Shown here in pieces: positions 25,376 through 34,225 of a DNA stretch of 64,000 bases. The notes beneath the pieces are model-generated. The model was not told the origin of the DNA. It was given only the letters and a program-made list of their open reading frames with translations, and searched no databases. A program made the translations under genes and the position numbers. The DNA comes from Chitinophaga jiangningensis (GTDB lineage Bacteria; Bacteroidota; Bacteroidia; Chitinophagales; Chitinophagaceae). Within the stretch, counting starts at the first letter, position 1. Each line of letters opens with the position of its first letter. The stretch is from the NCBI RefSeq assembly GCF_900142605.1, contig NZ_FRBL01000003.1, positions 496,001 to 560,000 of the forward strand. Reading direction: 5' to 3'.

Positions 25376-26205
25376 CGGGAACCTAAAAATTCTTTAACCA
25401 TAGCGACCGACAGTAATGGTAGCTGGCTATCCGGAACAGGCGTGCAGATTTCACCAATGTAAGCCCCATGCACTCCCGGCAGGATAGCCAGTTGGCCATG
25501 CTGTAAAGTACGTGACAACTCCAACGCATGATCGATTGTGATCACATCCTGATTACCATTGATCACCAACGCCGGCGCAGTAATATTTCGTATATCCGTG
25601 TCCGGTATATCGGTGTAGGCTTTCATTCTGGCTACATCCCGCTCAAACATTGCTTGCAGGCCCGCCGCATCCGGGTTGGCTTTGAGAAAACCTTCGGCCA
25701 GCGGTGCCGGCAAATCCTTCACTGTAACACCATCAAATCCATCGAAGAAGCCAGGTATGTGCCCTGATAACTTATAACTGGCAGACATTAAAACCAGCTT
25801 CCGCACCAGTTTCGGGTGACGGATCGCGATTTGCAGGCAGGTGGTACCACCATTGCTGAAACCCATGAAATCGGCCCGGGAAACGTTTAATTGACGCAGC
25901 AATTCCGCTACATCATCCGCATCCTGCTGAAACGACAAAGGCCGGTCTATGTCTTTTGTATGCCCATGCGCCTGCAACTCCACTGCTATCACCAGGAAAT
26001 CTTTTGCCAGATCGGGCAATACGCGCCCGTAGGTAGTTTCGATCGTGGAACCACCACCATGAAGCAATACCAGCGGCTGCCCCTGGCCGTGTATCTCGTA
26101 ATACAAATGAAGTCCGTTTACATCGGCATAATGCGCCCCTGGTGTAAGTTGTGCTTGCATAACAATTGGATTAATCAACATCAGCAAAAAAGATAATAGT
26201 CGCAT
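25372..26205 (-). CDS. Exported alpha/beta hydrolase
   Basis: A 277-residue alpha/beta-hydrolase with a signal peptide from the ATG at 26205 (MRLLSFLLMLINPIVMQAQ). Oxyanion loop LVLLHGGGST, nucleophile elbow GFSNGG (Ser in place), acid near LVINGNQDVI and His in LPGVHGAYIG. The substrate is unknown; esterase or lactonase activity is usual in this group. It converges with the chaperone-like gene and overlaps it by 4 nt. Confidence 0.85.
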   Translation of the reverse strand: MRLLSFLLMLINPIVMQAQLTPGAHYADVNGLHLYYEIHGQGQPLVLLHGGGSTIETTYGRVLPDLAKDFLVIAVELQAHGHTKDIDRPLSFQQDADDVAELLRQLNVSRADFMGFSNGGTTCLQIAIRHPKLVRKLVLMSASYKLSGHIPGFFDGFDGVTVKDLPAPLAEGFLKANPDAAGLQAMFERDVARMKAYTDIPDTDIRNITAPALVINGNQDVITIDHALELSRTLQHGQLAILPGVHGAYIGEICTPVPDSQLPLLSVAMVKEFLGSR

Positions 26206-26221
26206 CCTGTTGCTTTTCCCA

Positions 26222-26256
26222 AAAATAAAAAAGCACCGCAAAATTGATGCGGTGCC
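26222..26256 (-). terminator. Rho-independent terminator after the 26.3 kb lipoprotein gene
   Basis: Stem GCACCGCA/TGCGGTGC (26233-26240 with 26248-26255) and, on the minus strand, a run TTTTTTATTTTT directly after it. It lies between the lipoprotein gene and the hydrolase gene on the same strand, so they are separate units. Confidence 0.8.
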
Positions 26257-26287
26257 AATGCGACAATATTTTGGAGGATTACGACAA

Positions 26288-27025
26288 TCAACCTGGTGTG
26301 CTGATTTTACCCCAGAAGGATTCGATTTTCACCAGCTGGATGCCCTTATCGGGATTGGCTGCTATGAATTCGGCTGTTCTGTCACGCACCATCTTAATGG
26401 TGGTAGGTGACTGCGGAACTATGGTGTATAGTTCAGGAGTGGTGCCAGGGTTGAGTGTCAGTTTAAGCTGCTGGAAAGTAAAATTCCCTTCCCGGGTTGG
26501 CTTTGACCCACGGGCTTCCATAAACTTACCACTGGAGGTACCGTTGAAAACCAGGTAAGCAGGTCCTTCCGTCACCTTGCCCAGGACTTCGTCTGTCAAC
26601 TGCTTTTTCAACTGTTCCGCGAAGGCCGCATCGGTAGCCTGCACAGTAATGGTTAGTGGAAATTTGTCATTTCTGTCCACCCGGCGCCAGCCGCCACCTC
26701 CCTGTAATCCGAGTACCTTTACGGTTACGCCTCCCTGGCGTTCATCACCAACGGCACTGAGGGTAAGCGTCACCGCTCCCTCTATTAAACCACTGATCAG
26801 AATTTTGCGGCCTTCCAGTTTCGCGGTGGCCAGCGTTTCGTTCGAATTGGTGAGCTTAAGGCCTGTGACCGCGGTATCCAGGATGGTCAGACTAGTATCT
26901 TTCCCGGCCCAAACACTCACGTTGTAGGCGGAGATGGGGATGATGGGTTTTACTTCCGGATCGTTTGAGCAGGCAAACAACGCTACAGCAAATAAGCTAA
27001 CTAAGCAATAATGGAGTCGGTTCAT
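26288..27025 (-). CDS. Lipoprotein of unknown function
   Basis: A 245-residue protein with a lipoprotein signal (MNRLHYCLVSLFAVALFAC, lipidated Cys19). The mature part has an Ig/BIG-like beta segment (about 30-105) with a Gly-rich GLQGGGGW, then a helix-containing half with WGK near the C-terminus. No family recognised. ATG at 27025; the longer frame would begin with TTG. Confidence 0.68.
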   Translation of the reverse strand: MNRLHYCLVSLFAVALFACSNDPEVKPIIPISAYNVSVWAGKDTSLTILDTAVTGLKLTNSNETLATAKLEGRKILISGLIEGAVTLTLSAVGDERQGGVTVKVLGLQGGGGWRRVDRNDKFPLTITVQATDAAFAEQLKKQLTDEVLGKVTEGPAYLVFNGTSSGKFMEARGSKPTREGNFTFQQLKLTLNPGTTPELYTIVPQSPTTIKMVRDRTAEFIAANPDKGIQLVKIESFWGKISTPG

Positions 27026-27148
27026 GAGCAATCAATTTATCAGGTACTGCGCTTTGGTGATAAAAAATAGGTTACGTCAGCATGGAATGCTTTTACAAAT
27101 AGTCTAACGGTTAGGGTTACTGATAAGTTACATGAAAGGTTTATTCCC

Positions 27149-29518
27149 CTATTCTGCCCGCAGATGCTGAACAGCAGCTGATTTCCACGCATGAATTGTT
27201 TGCAGGAGCATGGCACCTGCTACCAGCAGCACCAATATAATGGCTGGTATTGCTATCAGAATGCCCGCAGCTGGAATGTGATAAGCATAACCTGCCAGCC
27301 ACTTATTCATGCCCCACCAGGCAATAGGGATAGCTATGGAAAGCGATAACAGCAGGGAGATTTTAAAGTCGCCGGAAAACAACCATACAATATCCATCAT
27401 GGATGCACCCAGTACTTTACGAATACCAATCTCTTTGCGGCGCAGCTGTGCGGAATATGCCGTAAGACCGAATATACCGAGGCAGCACAGGCTGAGTGCT
27501 ACTACGGCGAAACAGGCGCTGATACGGGCCACCTGTTGTTCCGTGGCATATTGTGCCTGGTAGGTATCATCCAGAAAGCGGTATTCGAATGCGAAACCTG
27601 GATTATATTTTTCTGTGAAAGTTTTAAGTGCAGCCAGTGTCAGTGTTTCCTGTCCGGCATTGAGACGCAGCAACACGGTTTGCACCAGGTCGTCCACCTG
27701 GAACACGGTTGGCTGAATGGGTTCGTGGAGGGACTGGCTATGGAAGTTTTCTGTAATACCGATGATCCGGCGTTGCTGATCCCCTATTTTTATCAGTTTA
27801 CCTACGGGGTCCTGTAGTTGCAATGCCACTACAGCGGCTTTATTCAGCATTACCTTCCCGCTGTCGGCAGCTGCGTTGCCCGTAAACGAGGTGCCCGCGA
27901 GCATAGGAATGCCAAGTGTTTCCACCAGTCCTTTGGTGGCGTTTACGTTGCTGAGCAGGAGCCGGTGCTCCCTTCCTTCCGCAGAAATTTTTACTTCAGC
28001 ACTATGCATGGAGGTCATGTTACCTACCATAGCGGCGCTTTGCGTAATGCCCGGCACTTGTTTTACCGCTTCCAGGTAAGCGGGAATATTGGTTGCTATC
28101 CGGCCTTCGGCCTCGAAGGTAATCACCTGGTCTTTATCAAAACCCGGTGAAGTTTTTTGAAGATAGTGAAGCTGCCGGTAAAGCACCAGCACGGCACACA
28201 GCAATATCAGCGAAATAGTGAACTGGAAGGTGAGCAGCCCTTTTCTGGCAAAGAGCTCCTGGAGATTCACGGGCAGCTTGCCCTTCAGGACGGTAACCGG
28301 TTTCAGGCCGGAGAGATAGCATGCCGGGTAGCAGCCAGCCAGCAACCCTGTTACCAACGGTAGTGCAGGCAGGAGCAGCCAGATGTAGGTGCCTTGTAGC
28401 AGGTGCATCTCCTTACCGGTAACCTGGTTGAAATATGGTAGCAATAGTACGGCCAGTAACAGACCTGTTAAGGCCGATAGTGTGGCAATACCAATCGATT
28501 CGAGGAGGAATTGTCGCACCAGCGAAGCGCGGGCAGCTCCCATGGCTTTGCGCACACCAATTTCTTTCATACGCCTGGAAGCCCCGGCAGTAGTGAGGTT
28601 CATGAAGTTGATACCTGCAATTACGAGTATGAGTATTGCAATCCAGGCAAAGAGTTTGATATAGGTAATGCGGCCGCCGGAAGGGCGCCCGTTTTCGTAT
28701 AGGCTATACAGGTAGTTGTCCGCATAGCTGGTCAAGAAAAGGTCCCTGGGCTGGTTGTTGAAGCTGCTGATCCAGGTACTTAGTTTTTTATTAAAGGCGG
28801 CGGGATTGGTGCCAGGACGCAAGGCCAGGTAGGTATGAAAAGGACCTGCGGCATTGCTGCCATCAAGCGTTTGTGGTATCTGCATAATATCCCTGAAAAC
28901 GGCAAAAGGCAGCACCATATCAAAATGGATACTGGAGGCGGCGGGGATTTCATCACTGATGCCGGAAACTATAGAGGTGCGTTGCAGGTTCATCAGCTGC
29001 CAGGAGATGGTTTTCCCGATAGCGGCTGTGGGGCTTCCAAATAAGCTGGTAGCCAGTTTTCGGGAGATGACAATGCTTTGTTTGTCCGCCAGCACCTGGC
29101 TGGGTTGGCCTGTCAACATGGGGTAAGAGAATATCCGGAAGTAATCTTTTCCGGCAAAGATGGCGGCTGCCCGTACTGGCTTATCCGCTGCTGTAACGGC
29201 AACTTTAGGGAACCAGTTTTCAGGTGTGGTGGTTACAGCCATTTCCACTTCCGGAAATTGTGCCGGCAGTGTTTCACCCAGGAGCGGCGAGGTTTCAGCT
29301 GCTGTGGCGATGCTTCCTTCCTGGGTCCTGTTTTCCATTACCTGGTATAATCTCCCTTGCTTGGCGTGAAACCTGTCGGTTTCATATTCGGCGATCACCC
29401 ATCTGCTGATGAGGAGCACCGCTGCCATGGCGACGGAGAGTCCGGCTACATTCAACCATGTAAACCGGGGGTTCTTGGACAGGTAACGGAAAGCAGTCTG
29501 CATCCAGGTTTTCAGCAT
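27149..29518 (-). CDS. MacB/FtsX-family ABC transporter permease
   Basis: A 789-residue inner-membrane protein with two MacB-type periplasmic domains and two FtsX permease domains. N-terminal FRYLSKNPRFTWLNVAGLSVAMAAVLLI; first FtsX block with IAILILVIAGINFMNLTTAGASRRMKEIGVRKAMGA; middle KGLLTFQFTISLILL; last block IFGLTAYSAQLRRKEIGIRKVLGA. Duplicated-permease proteins of this size are characteristic of Bacteroidota and often expanded. No ATPase gene is adjacent, so the partner is encoded elsewhere. The substrate (peptide, lipoprotein or lipid) is unknown. Confidence 0.9.
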   Translation of the reverse strand: MLKTWMQTAFRYLSKNPRFTWLNVAGLSVAMAAVLLISRWVIAEYETDRFHAKQGRLYQVMENRTQEGSIATAAETSPLLGETLPAQFPEVEMAVTTTPENWFPKVAVTAADKPVRAAAIFAGKDYFRIFSYPMLTGQPSQVLADKQSIVISRKLATSLFGSPTAAIGKTISWQLMNLQRTSIVSGISDEIPAASSIHFDMVLPFAVFRDIMQIPQTLDGSNAAGPFHTYLALRPGTNPAAFNKKLSTWISSFNNQPRDLFLTSYADNYLYSLYENGRPSGGRITYIKLFAWIAILILVIAGINFMNLTTAGASRRMKEIGVRKAMGAARASLVRQFLLESIGIATLSALTGLLLAVLLLPYFNQVTGKEMHLLQGTYIWLLLPALPLVTGLLAGCYPACYLSGLKPVTVLKGKLPVNLQELFARKGLLTFQFTISLILLCAVLVLYRQLHYLQKTSPGFDKDQVITFEAEGRIATNIPAYLEAVKQVPGITQSAAMVGNMTSMHSAEVKISAEGREHRLLLSNVNATKGLVETLGIPMLAGTSFTGNAAADSGKVMLNKAAVVALQLQDPVGKLIKIGDQQRRIIGITENFHSQSLHEPIQPTVFQVDDLVQTVLLRLNAGQETLTLAALKTFTEKYNPGFAFEYRFLDDTYQAQYATEQQVARISACFAVVALSLCCLGIFGLTAYSAQLRRKEIGIRKVLGASMMDIVWLFSGDFKISLLLSLSIAIPIAWWGMNKWLAGYAYHIPAAGILIAIPAIILVLLVAGAMLLQTIHAWKSAAVQHLRAE

Positions 29519-29768
29519 GGCGGAAGAAGTTTAAAAGGGGATAGAAAAAAGGATGCCGCGGCATTCATATCTTACTAAATAATAATTTATAAATAGACAA
29601 TTTTAAGTATATGTCCGAAAACGATACACATTTGTCCGGAAATGTAACAGTTATTAAATTTAACTAGTTGCAGAAGATTGGAGTGGTAATGAGAAAATAT
29701 CCGTAATTTACGCTCCCCCTTAACTGGTAGCACCACTACCCGAACTACAACTGAAAATGTTACATACT
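29519..29768. other. Gap between permease and histidine kinase genes
   Basis: About 250 bp between divergent genes, AT-rich near 29570-29680, with a small dyad GGTAG-CACCA-CTACC at 29728-29742 area. No convincing full promoter was found, and nothing else is seen. Confidence 0.5.
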
Positions 29769-29843
29769 ATGGATATCACGTTTGGCAAAATAGCCATGAC
29801 TCTATTGAAAACCGAAAAACGTGCCGCCCTCAAAAAATACTGA
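29769..29843 (+). CDS. Possible 24-residue leader peptide before the histidine kinase
   Basis: An ATG-started frame of 24 codons (begins MDITFGKIAMTLLKTEK) whose TGA ends one base before the kinase ATG at 29845. The peptide is basic and amphipathic. Tight spacing suggests translational coupling or a leader role, but a frame this short can arise by chance. Confidence 0.3.
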   Translation: MDITFGKIAMTLLKTEKRAALKKY

Positions 29844-29844
29844 G

Positions 29845-31518
29845 ATGATTAGATTAATACGGAAGATTATTTTTGCCGGAGTACCTCCGGATGCGGGGAA
29901 TCAGTATAACAGTGTGATCGTCATCAATGCGCTGGCGTTGCTGACATCTATATTTCTGGCGGTGATAGGCAGTTATTTTTATTACCTGACCAACAGTGCT
30001 TACCTGATCATTGGGGTGGCTGCCGAATGTATATGTTTTGCAACGGTTATCTGGTTTAATTCCCGGCATATTTACGAGTTTGGAACCCTGGGTACCGTTT
30101 TAACCCACACGGTTTTTGCCTGTTACTTCGGCGCCCTGTTAGGGCCAGCCATGCCAGAGGCTTTAATTACGGCGTTCTTACTGACCTTTTTGATCGGATC
30201 CTCCTTTTCGGTATACAAACGCTGGGGCGTACGGATTTTTTGCCTCGTTATTGCCATCCTGTTGTTTACTGCCATTGGAATAAACAGTACATATGTGCTG
30301 ATAAAGCCGCTGGAGCTCAGCTATGATGCCTCTGCCGATATCAAGTTGATTTGCTGGATAGCCATGCTGGTATTAATTGGTTTCAGCACCTGGCTGCTGA
30401 TTAACCAGAACGACCGCTCGTTGAAGGAAGTTTCGCGGTTGAACCGGGAGAAGGCATTGTACCATGCAGAAATTAACCATGAGCTGAGAAATACCATCCA
30501 TACCATTGTGACCTTTGCACAACTCATCGACAGCTCAAAGCTGACTGCCGCCGAGCAGCAGCACCTCATTACCTGCCTGAAAAGTTCCTCTGCGCAAGCA
30601 CTGGATATTATCAATAACGGGCTGCTGCTCACCAAGATAGAAGCCGGTAAGGAAGAGGAATCAGTGGAAAGCGTGATCGAGCTGCAGTCGTTCCTGCAGG
30701 ACAAGGTCAATATTTTTAACATCCTGGGCAACCTCCAGCAGAAAAAAATCGTACTAACCTGTAACGTTGCCGGATCGATCAGTACCGACAGGCTGGCGCT
30801 CACCAAGATCGTCAACAACCTGTTAACCAACGCGATCAAGCATAGTAACGCGGGTGCCACCATCGGCATCACGGTAACGAAGGAAGATGGTGTGCTGACG
30901 CTGAAGGTTTCCAACCCTGGAACCATCTCCAAAAGCAGAATTGCCAGGTTATTTGAGCCATTTGAATCGGCTAACCAGTCCAAATTTGACAGTACAGGCC
31001 TGGGGTTATATATCACTCATTATCTGGTAATAAGATTAAAGGGAAAAATTACCGTTAATGCCGAAAATAATGTAGTATTGTTTACAGTTCAACTACCGGT
31101 AAAAGATGCTGCCAATATTACTGCTGCGGAAGAAGAAAAAGTAGACTTTGATCTTACCGGTTTTAATATTCTCGTGATTGAGGATGACCTCATGAACCAG
31201 GTAGCGCTGAGTCGAACCCTCAAAGACAAAAACGCTACAGTAACGGTTACAGGTAGTGCTAATGAAGGGATTCAGCTGATGGACCAGAAGGTGCCCGACC
31301 TCATCATCACTGATCTGAACATGCCAGAAATGCTAGGCACCGACCTGATAGCCATTTTACGGAAAGACCTCCGGCTCCGTAACATTCCGGTCATATTGAT
31401 CACCGGCCAGACAGCCGACTTACCTGCCAATAGTTTAAGCAGCGGCACTATCCGATTGCATAAACCTTTCAAGGTCAAAGAGCTGTATAGCGCCGTCCAG
31501 GCTCAGCTTCGCTGCTGA
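29845..31518 (+). CDS. Hybrid histidine kinase with C-terminal receiver
   Basis: A 557-residue inner-membrane sensor kinase. About six transmembrane segments fill residues 20-190 with almost no extracytoplasmic domain. HisKA has the phospho-acceptor His212 (EINHELRNT). The ATPase domain has N-box NNLLTNAIKH and G2 box STGLGLYITH, but the usual D-x-G-x-G G1 box reads VSNPGTIS, so it is degenerate. The receiver starts near residue 440 (ILVIEDD) with phospho-acceptor Asp490 (LIITDLNMPE) and LHKPF. There is no DNA-binding output, so signal passes to another protein. A prenyltransferase gene follows 52 nt later. Confidence 0.9.
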   Translation: MIRLIRKIIFAGVPPDAGNQYNSVIVINALALLTSIFLAVIGSYFYYLTNSAYLIIGVAAECICFATVIWFNSRHIYEFGTLGTVLTHTVFACYFGALLGPAMPEALITAFLLTFLIGSSFSVYKRWGVRIFCLVIAILLFTAIGINSTYVLIKPLELSYDASADIKLICWIAMLVLIGFSTWLLINQNDRSLKEVSRLNREKALYHAEINHELRNTIHTIVTFAQLIDSSKLTAAEQQHLITCLKSSSAQALDIINNGLLLTKIEAGKEEESVESVIELQSFLQDKVNIFNILGNLQQKKIVLTCNVAGSISTDRLALTKIVNNLLTNAIKHSNAGATIGITVTKEDGVLTLKVSNPGTISKSRIARLFEPFESANQSKFDSTGLGLYITHYLVIRLKGKITVNAENNVVLFTVQLPVKDAANITAAEEEKVDFDLTGFNILVIEDDLMNQVALSRTLKDKNATVTVTGSANEGIQLMDQKVPDLIITDLNMPEMLGTDLIAILRKDLRLRNIPVILITGQTADLPANSLSSGTIRLHKPFKVKELYSAVQAQLRC

Positions 31519-31570
31519 TCTTAATTTCCTTTTACATTTCTCCTGATAGGCTTCCGCAGTAGCAGCAAGA

Positions 31571-32473
31571 ATGATATATTTATCGTGGTACCAATCTTTG
31601 CTAACTGTGAATACTTTGTTTTTTGAGCTCAGGCTCATTTGGAGATTTGTCAGGAATGACTTCTGGGATACTATTGTCCCTTGCTACACCACCTTTATTA
31701 CAGCATGGATTTATGAGAACAGGCATATCCAGGATTTTCCCCTAGCCTTTCTCATGTGTACAATCTACACCATGCTGTATATTCTCACCTTTTGCGTGGC
31801 CAACCAGGTCAATTCGGTGGAAGAAGATGCCATTAACAAACCAGACAGGCCCTTGCCAGCCGGACTGGTGAGCAGGCGGGGCGCGATAATCAGGCTGCTG
31901 ATCTATAACGCCTTCTTCATTATTGTAGCCTATTTATTTAATGTACTGTTGTTTGCCATTGCATGGCAGGTGATTACCATCATCCTTTGCGGCTGGGGGA
32001 GCAAGCATTGGGTGACTAAAAACCTGATTTGTATTTCGGCCGGCACAGTAGCCCTAATGGGAGCTGAATGGCAACTCACCACTCCTACCATCAGCCACAA
32101 CGTGTGGCAGTTCATCATCTTTCTCAGCATCTGGGCCGGTTTTGGGCTGCCGGTGCAGGACCTCCGCGATCAGGTAGGCGACGCCGTTATGCACCGCAAA
32201 ACATTACCGCTGCAATTCGGCGACCTGCTGTCACGCAAAATGCTGTTTGTTTACTTTCTAACGGTATCGCCTATACTCTACTATTTCGCGATCGTAAGTC
32301 AGGAGAACTTTTCGGCATGGGTGATTGCGCTGATTGTAGCGCAGTATATATACCACGGTGTGGTAGCCTACCGGGTAATGCGGTTCAGAACCAGTAAAGC
32401 GGATGACAAAACGTATCACTACTTCGTGTATCTGTTTATTGCGACGATACCGGTGATCTGTTTTTTGAAGTAA
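31571..32473 (+). CDS. UbiA-family prenyltransferase
   Basis: A 300-residue integral membrane protein with about eight to nine hydrophobic helices. The two Asp-rich motifs of the UbiA superfamily are present: NQVNSVEEDAINKPDRPLPAG (about 88-108, first Asp position partly replaced by Ser) and DLRDQVGDAVMHRKTLPLQFGD (about 206-227). Such enzymes transfer a prenyl chain to an aromatic or other acceptor, or in some cases cyclise it. It is not next to menaquinone or haem genes, so the acceptor is unknown. It may share a transcript with the upstream kinase. Confidence 0.85.
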   Translation: MIYLSWYQSLLTVNTLFFELRLIWRFVRNDFWDTIVPCYTTFITAWIYENRHIQDFPLAFLMCTIYTMLYILTFCVANQVNSVEEDAINKPDRPLPAGLVSRRGAIIRLLIYNAFFIIVAYLFNVLLFAIAWQVITIILCGWGSKHWVTKNLICISAGTVALMGAEWQLTTPTISHNVWQFIIFLSIWAGFGLPVQDLRDQVGDAVMHRKTLPLQFGDLLSRKMLFVYFLTVSPILYYFAIVSQENFSAWVIALIVAQYIYHGVVAYRVMRFRTSKADDKTYHYFVYLFIATIPVICFLK

Positions 32474-32494
32474 TGCAGGACTATCTTTTTTTTC

Positions 32495-32755
32495 GCTTTA
32501 GGCGCCTTCGGCGCCTGGAGAGCGATCTTTTTTGCACGCAAAGCAGCCAAGCAGGTAAGCAGCTAAGGATTATGTTTTGTTATTAGGATTTTTGTTACCG
32601 CCTACGGCGGTAGCAAAAATCCCTGAGAGGTGAGACCTTCGGTCTCACCTCTCAGGATACAACTTAATGGAGCAAAACACAAGCCTTAGCTGCTTACCTG
32701 CTTGGCTGCTTTGCGAGAAAAAAGTTCGCGTCCTGGCGCCGAAGGCGCCTAAAGC
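32495..32755. repeat. 261-bp nested inverted-repeat element with two inner hairpins
   Basis: Outer arms: 32495-32515 pairs perfectly with 32735-32755 (21 bp) and 32537-32568 with 32684-32715 (32 bp perfect), joined by imperfect pairing. Inside are two adjacent hairpins: 32586-32622 (17-bp stem, one wobble) and 32623-32655 (15-bp perfect stem). Both inner apices read CCTNCGG on the plus strand, and the outer arm itself contains GGCGCC-TTC-GGCGCC. It lies between convergent genes (UbiA and AAA+). No open frame or transposase is inside, and no target duplication was identified. Confidence 0.9.
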
Positions 32756-32793
32756 CCCATAAGTCTTTGCGAGCTCAATTGCGGGGAGCTTAC

Positions 32794-33510
32794 TCATGTG
32801 GCGGGTACCTGCTTTTCCAGGTCCGCTATGATCAATGCTTTCATGCTGGTATTGATATAGTCTTCCGCTTCCGCATAGGAGATCTCATAGTTCCGGGGGA
32901 TACCGCGCAAGTGCTCCGGAAAACGCTCCAGTTTTTTATCGTAGAAGGCATCCAGTTGCGTTCTGCCTGGCAGCTCATATTTTAGTTTTAGCTGAAAACG
33001 GCGCAGCAGCGCGGGATCTATTAGATCGTAGAAATTGGTGGCACACACGAGGATACAGTCGTGCGGGAAGTAATCGATCAGCTGCAGTAACGTGTTTACC
33101 AGCCGGCGCATTTCTCCGGAGTCGTGATCGTCCGTGGAACGCATTTTCCCGATCTGGTCAAACTCGTCGAGGAACAATACGGCCTTATCGCGGATCGCTT
33201 TATCGAACACCATTTTGAGGTTATGGGACGTTTCTCCCAGTTTGGAAGATACCAGGGTGCTCAGGTTAAGGATAACGATGTTTTTGTTCAGTGCGTTTGC
33301 GATTGCTTTGGCAGTGGTGGTTTTTCCGCAGCCTGACTGTCCGTGCAACAGAATTTTATTATCCACCGGCAGCTCATACTTTTTGAGCTCACCGATATAC
33401 CGGTGTTCTTTTACCACCTGGTCCAGCGCCGCTTTGTTTGCTTCGCTGAAAAACACCTGCTCCAGGACAATCTTTCTGGGATCAATAATGATCAGATCAA
33501 AAATACTCAT
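32794..33510 (-). CDS. Small AAA+ ATPase
   Basis: A 238-residue stand-alone AAA+ module. Walker A is GQSGCGKTT (57-65), Walker B VLFLDEFD (111-118), sensor 1 CATN (156-159), and an arginine finger lies in DPALLRRF (about 165-172). A short N-terminal helix precedes the ATPase core, with no protease, HEPN or DNA-binding domain attached. The sequence resembles classical AAA (spastin/FtsH-like) ATPases that remodel proteins. It has no evident partner; the GNAT gene upstream is 10 nt away on the same strand, so the two may be co-transcribed. Confidence 0.85.
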   Translation of the reverse strand: MSIFDLIIIDPRKIVLEQVFFSEANKAALDQVVKEHRYIGELKKYELPVDNKILLHGQSGCGKTTTAKAIANALNKNIVILNLSTLVSSKLGETSHNLKMVFDKAIRDKAVLFLDEFDQIGKMRSTDDHDSGEMRRLVNTLLQLIDYFPHDCILVCATNFYDLIDPALLRRFQLKLKYELPGRTQLDAFYDKKLERFPEHLRGIPRNYEISYAEAEDYINTSMKALIIADLEKQVPAT

Positions 33511-33520
33511 CTAAAAAATA

Positions 33521-34048
33521 TTACTGCCAGGATGCCTTTTGTATCTCATATACAAAATTCAACCGGTTAGGTTCTCCGTAATAGGCTACCTCCTTTTCCG
33601 CAACCTTCTTAGCGCCAATACGGCCAATCGCCATCTGGGAGCGGACGTTGGTGGCGCCGATATGGAAAACCACTGTATCTACATAATTAAAAATATAATC
33701 CAGCATCAGCTTTTTCACAGATGGGTTGATACCGGTGCCCCAAAATTTGGTGGCGTAAAAGGTATAACCAATCAGGATGCTGTTGGTGTCAGCATCGTAA
33801 TCATAAAAACGGGTGCTCCCTGCAATTTCTCCTGTAGCGTTATCAATTACCTTAAAGGCACCTCCGCTGGCCAGCGCACCATCAAAAAAGGAGCGGAATA
33901 CTTCGCGCTTGTAGCGGTCCTTGTTGGGATGCTGCTCCCAGATGGCCGGATCCGAAGCAACGGCGAACACTTGCTCGAAATCGGCTTCCTGTAAGGGAAT
34001 AAGCGTGGCTTTGTTGTTTGATAAAGTGGGCTGTATCGAGAAATTCAT
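33521..34048 (-). CDS. GNAT-family N-acetyltransferase (RimJ/RimL-like)
   Basis: A 175-residue acetyltransferase of the kind that acetylates ribosomal or small-molecule amines. Seen: ATLIPLQEADFEQVFAVASDP, GEIAGSTRFYDYD, ILIGYTFYATKFWGTGINPSVKKLML and VRSQMAIGRIGAKKV. ATG at 34048 fits the family N-terminus. A -7 box lies 30 nt upstream. The AAA+ gene follows 10 nt downstream. Confidence 0.85.
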   Translation of the reverse strand: MNFSIQPTLSNNKATLIPLQEADFEQVFAVASDPAIWEQHPNKDRYKREVFRSFFDGALASGGAFKVIDNATGEIAGSTRFYDYDADTNSILIGYTFYATKFWGTGINPSVKKLMLDYIFNYVDTVVFHIGATNVRSQMAIGRIGAKKVAEKEVAYYGEPNRLNFVYEIQKASWQ

Positions 34049-34077
34049 GTACACTTTGTTTTATTGCAATGAGCGTA

Positions 34078-34085
34078 CAAAGGTA
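34078..34085 (-). promoter_or_regulatory. -7 box of the GNAT-AAA+ unit
   Basis: TACCTTTG on the minus strand, 30 nt before the GNAT start. No clear -33 TTTG is seen. The same TACCTTTG octamer precedes mdaB, the ene-reductase and the TonB receptor. Confidence 0.5.
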
Positions 34086-34124
34086 CGAAGGTTGTCTTAA
34101 ATCCAGCTCTGGCGAAGAACAGTT

Positions 34125-34201
34125 GTCGATTTTTGTTCCTCGCCGTAGGCGAGGAACAAAAATCGACGGGGAGCACAGCACCTGCGGTGCTATACTCCCC
34201 G
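34125..34201. repeat. Twin-hairpin element, second locus
   Basis: Two abutting hairpins: 34125-34167 (perfect 20-bp stem, apex CCGTAGG) and 34167-34201 (16-bp stem with two mismatches, apex CCTGCGG). The first forms a UACG tetraloop on the minus strand, the second UGCG on the plus strand. The element lies downstream of the PH-domain gene and upstream of the GNAT promoter, so it may end the PH-gene transcript. Confidence 0.88.
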
Positions 34202-34225
34202 TTGCAGAAAAAGTAAAAAAATCGT

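Noticed and set aside
32474..32793. CRISPR array or insertion sequence
   Set aside because: There are no evenly spaced direct repeats with unique spacers and no transposase frame; the structure is purely inverted.
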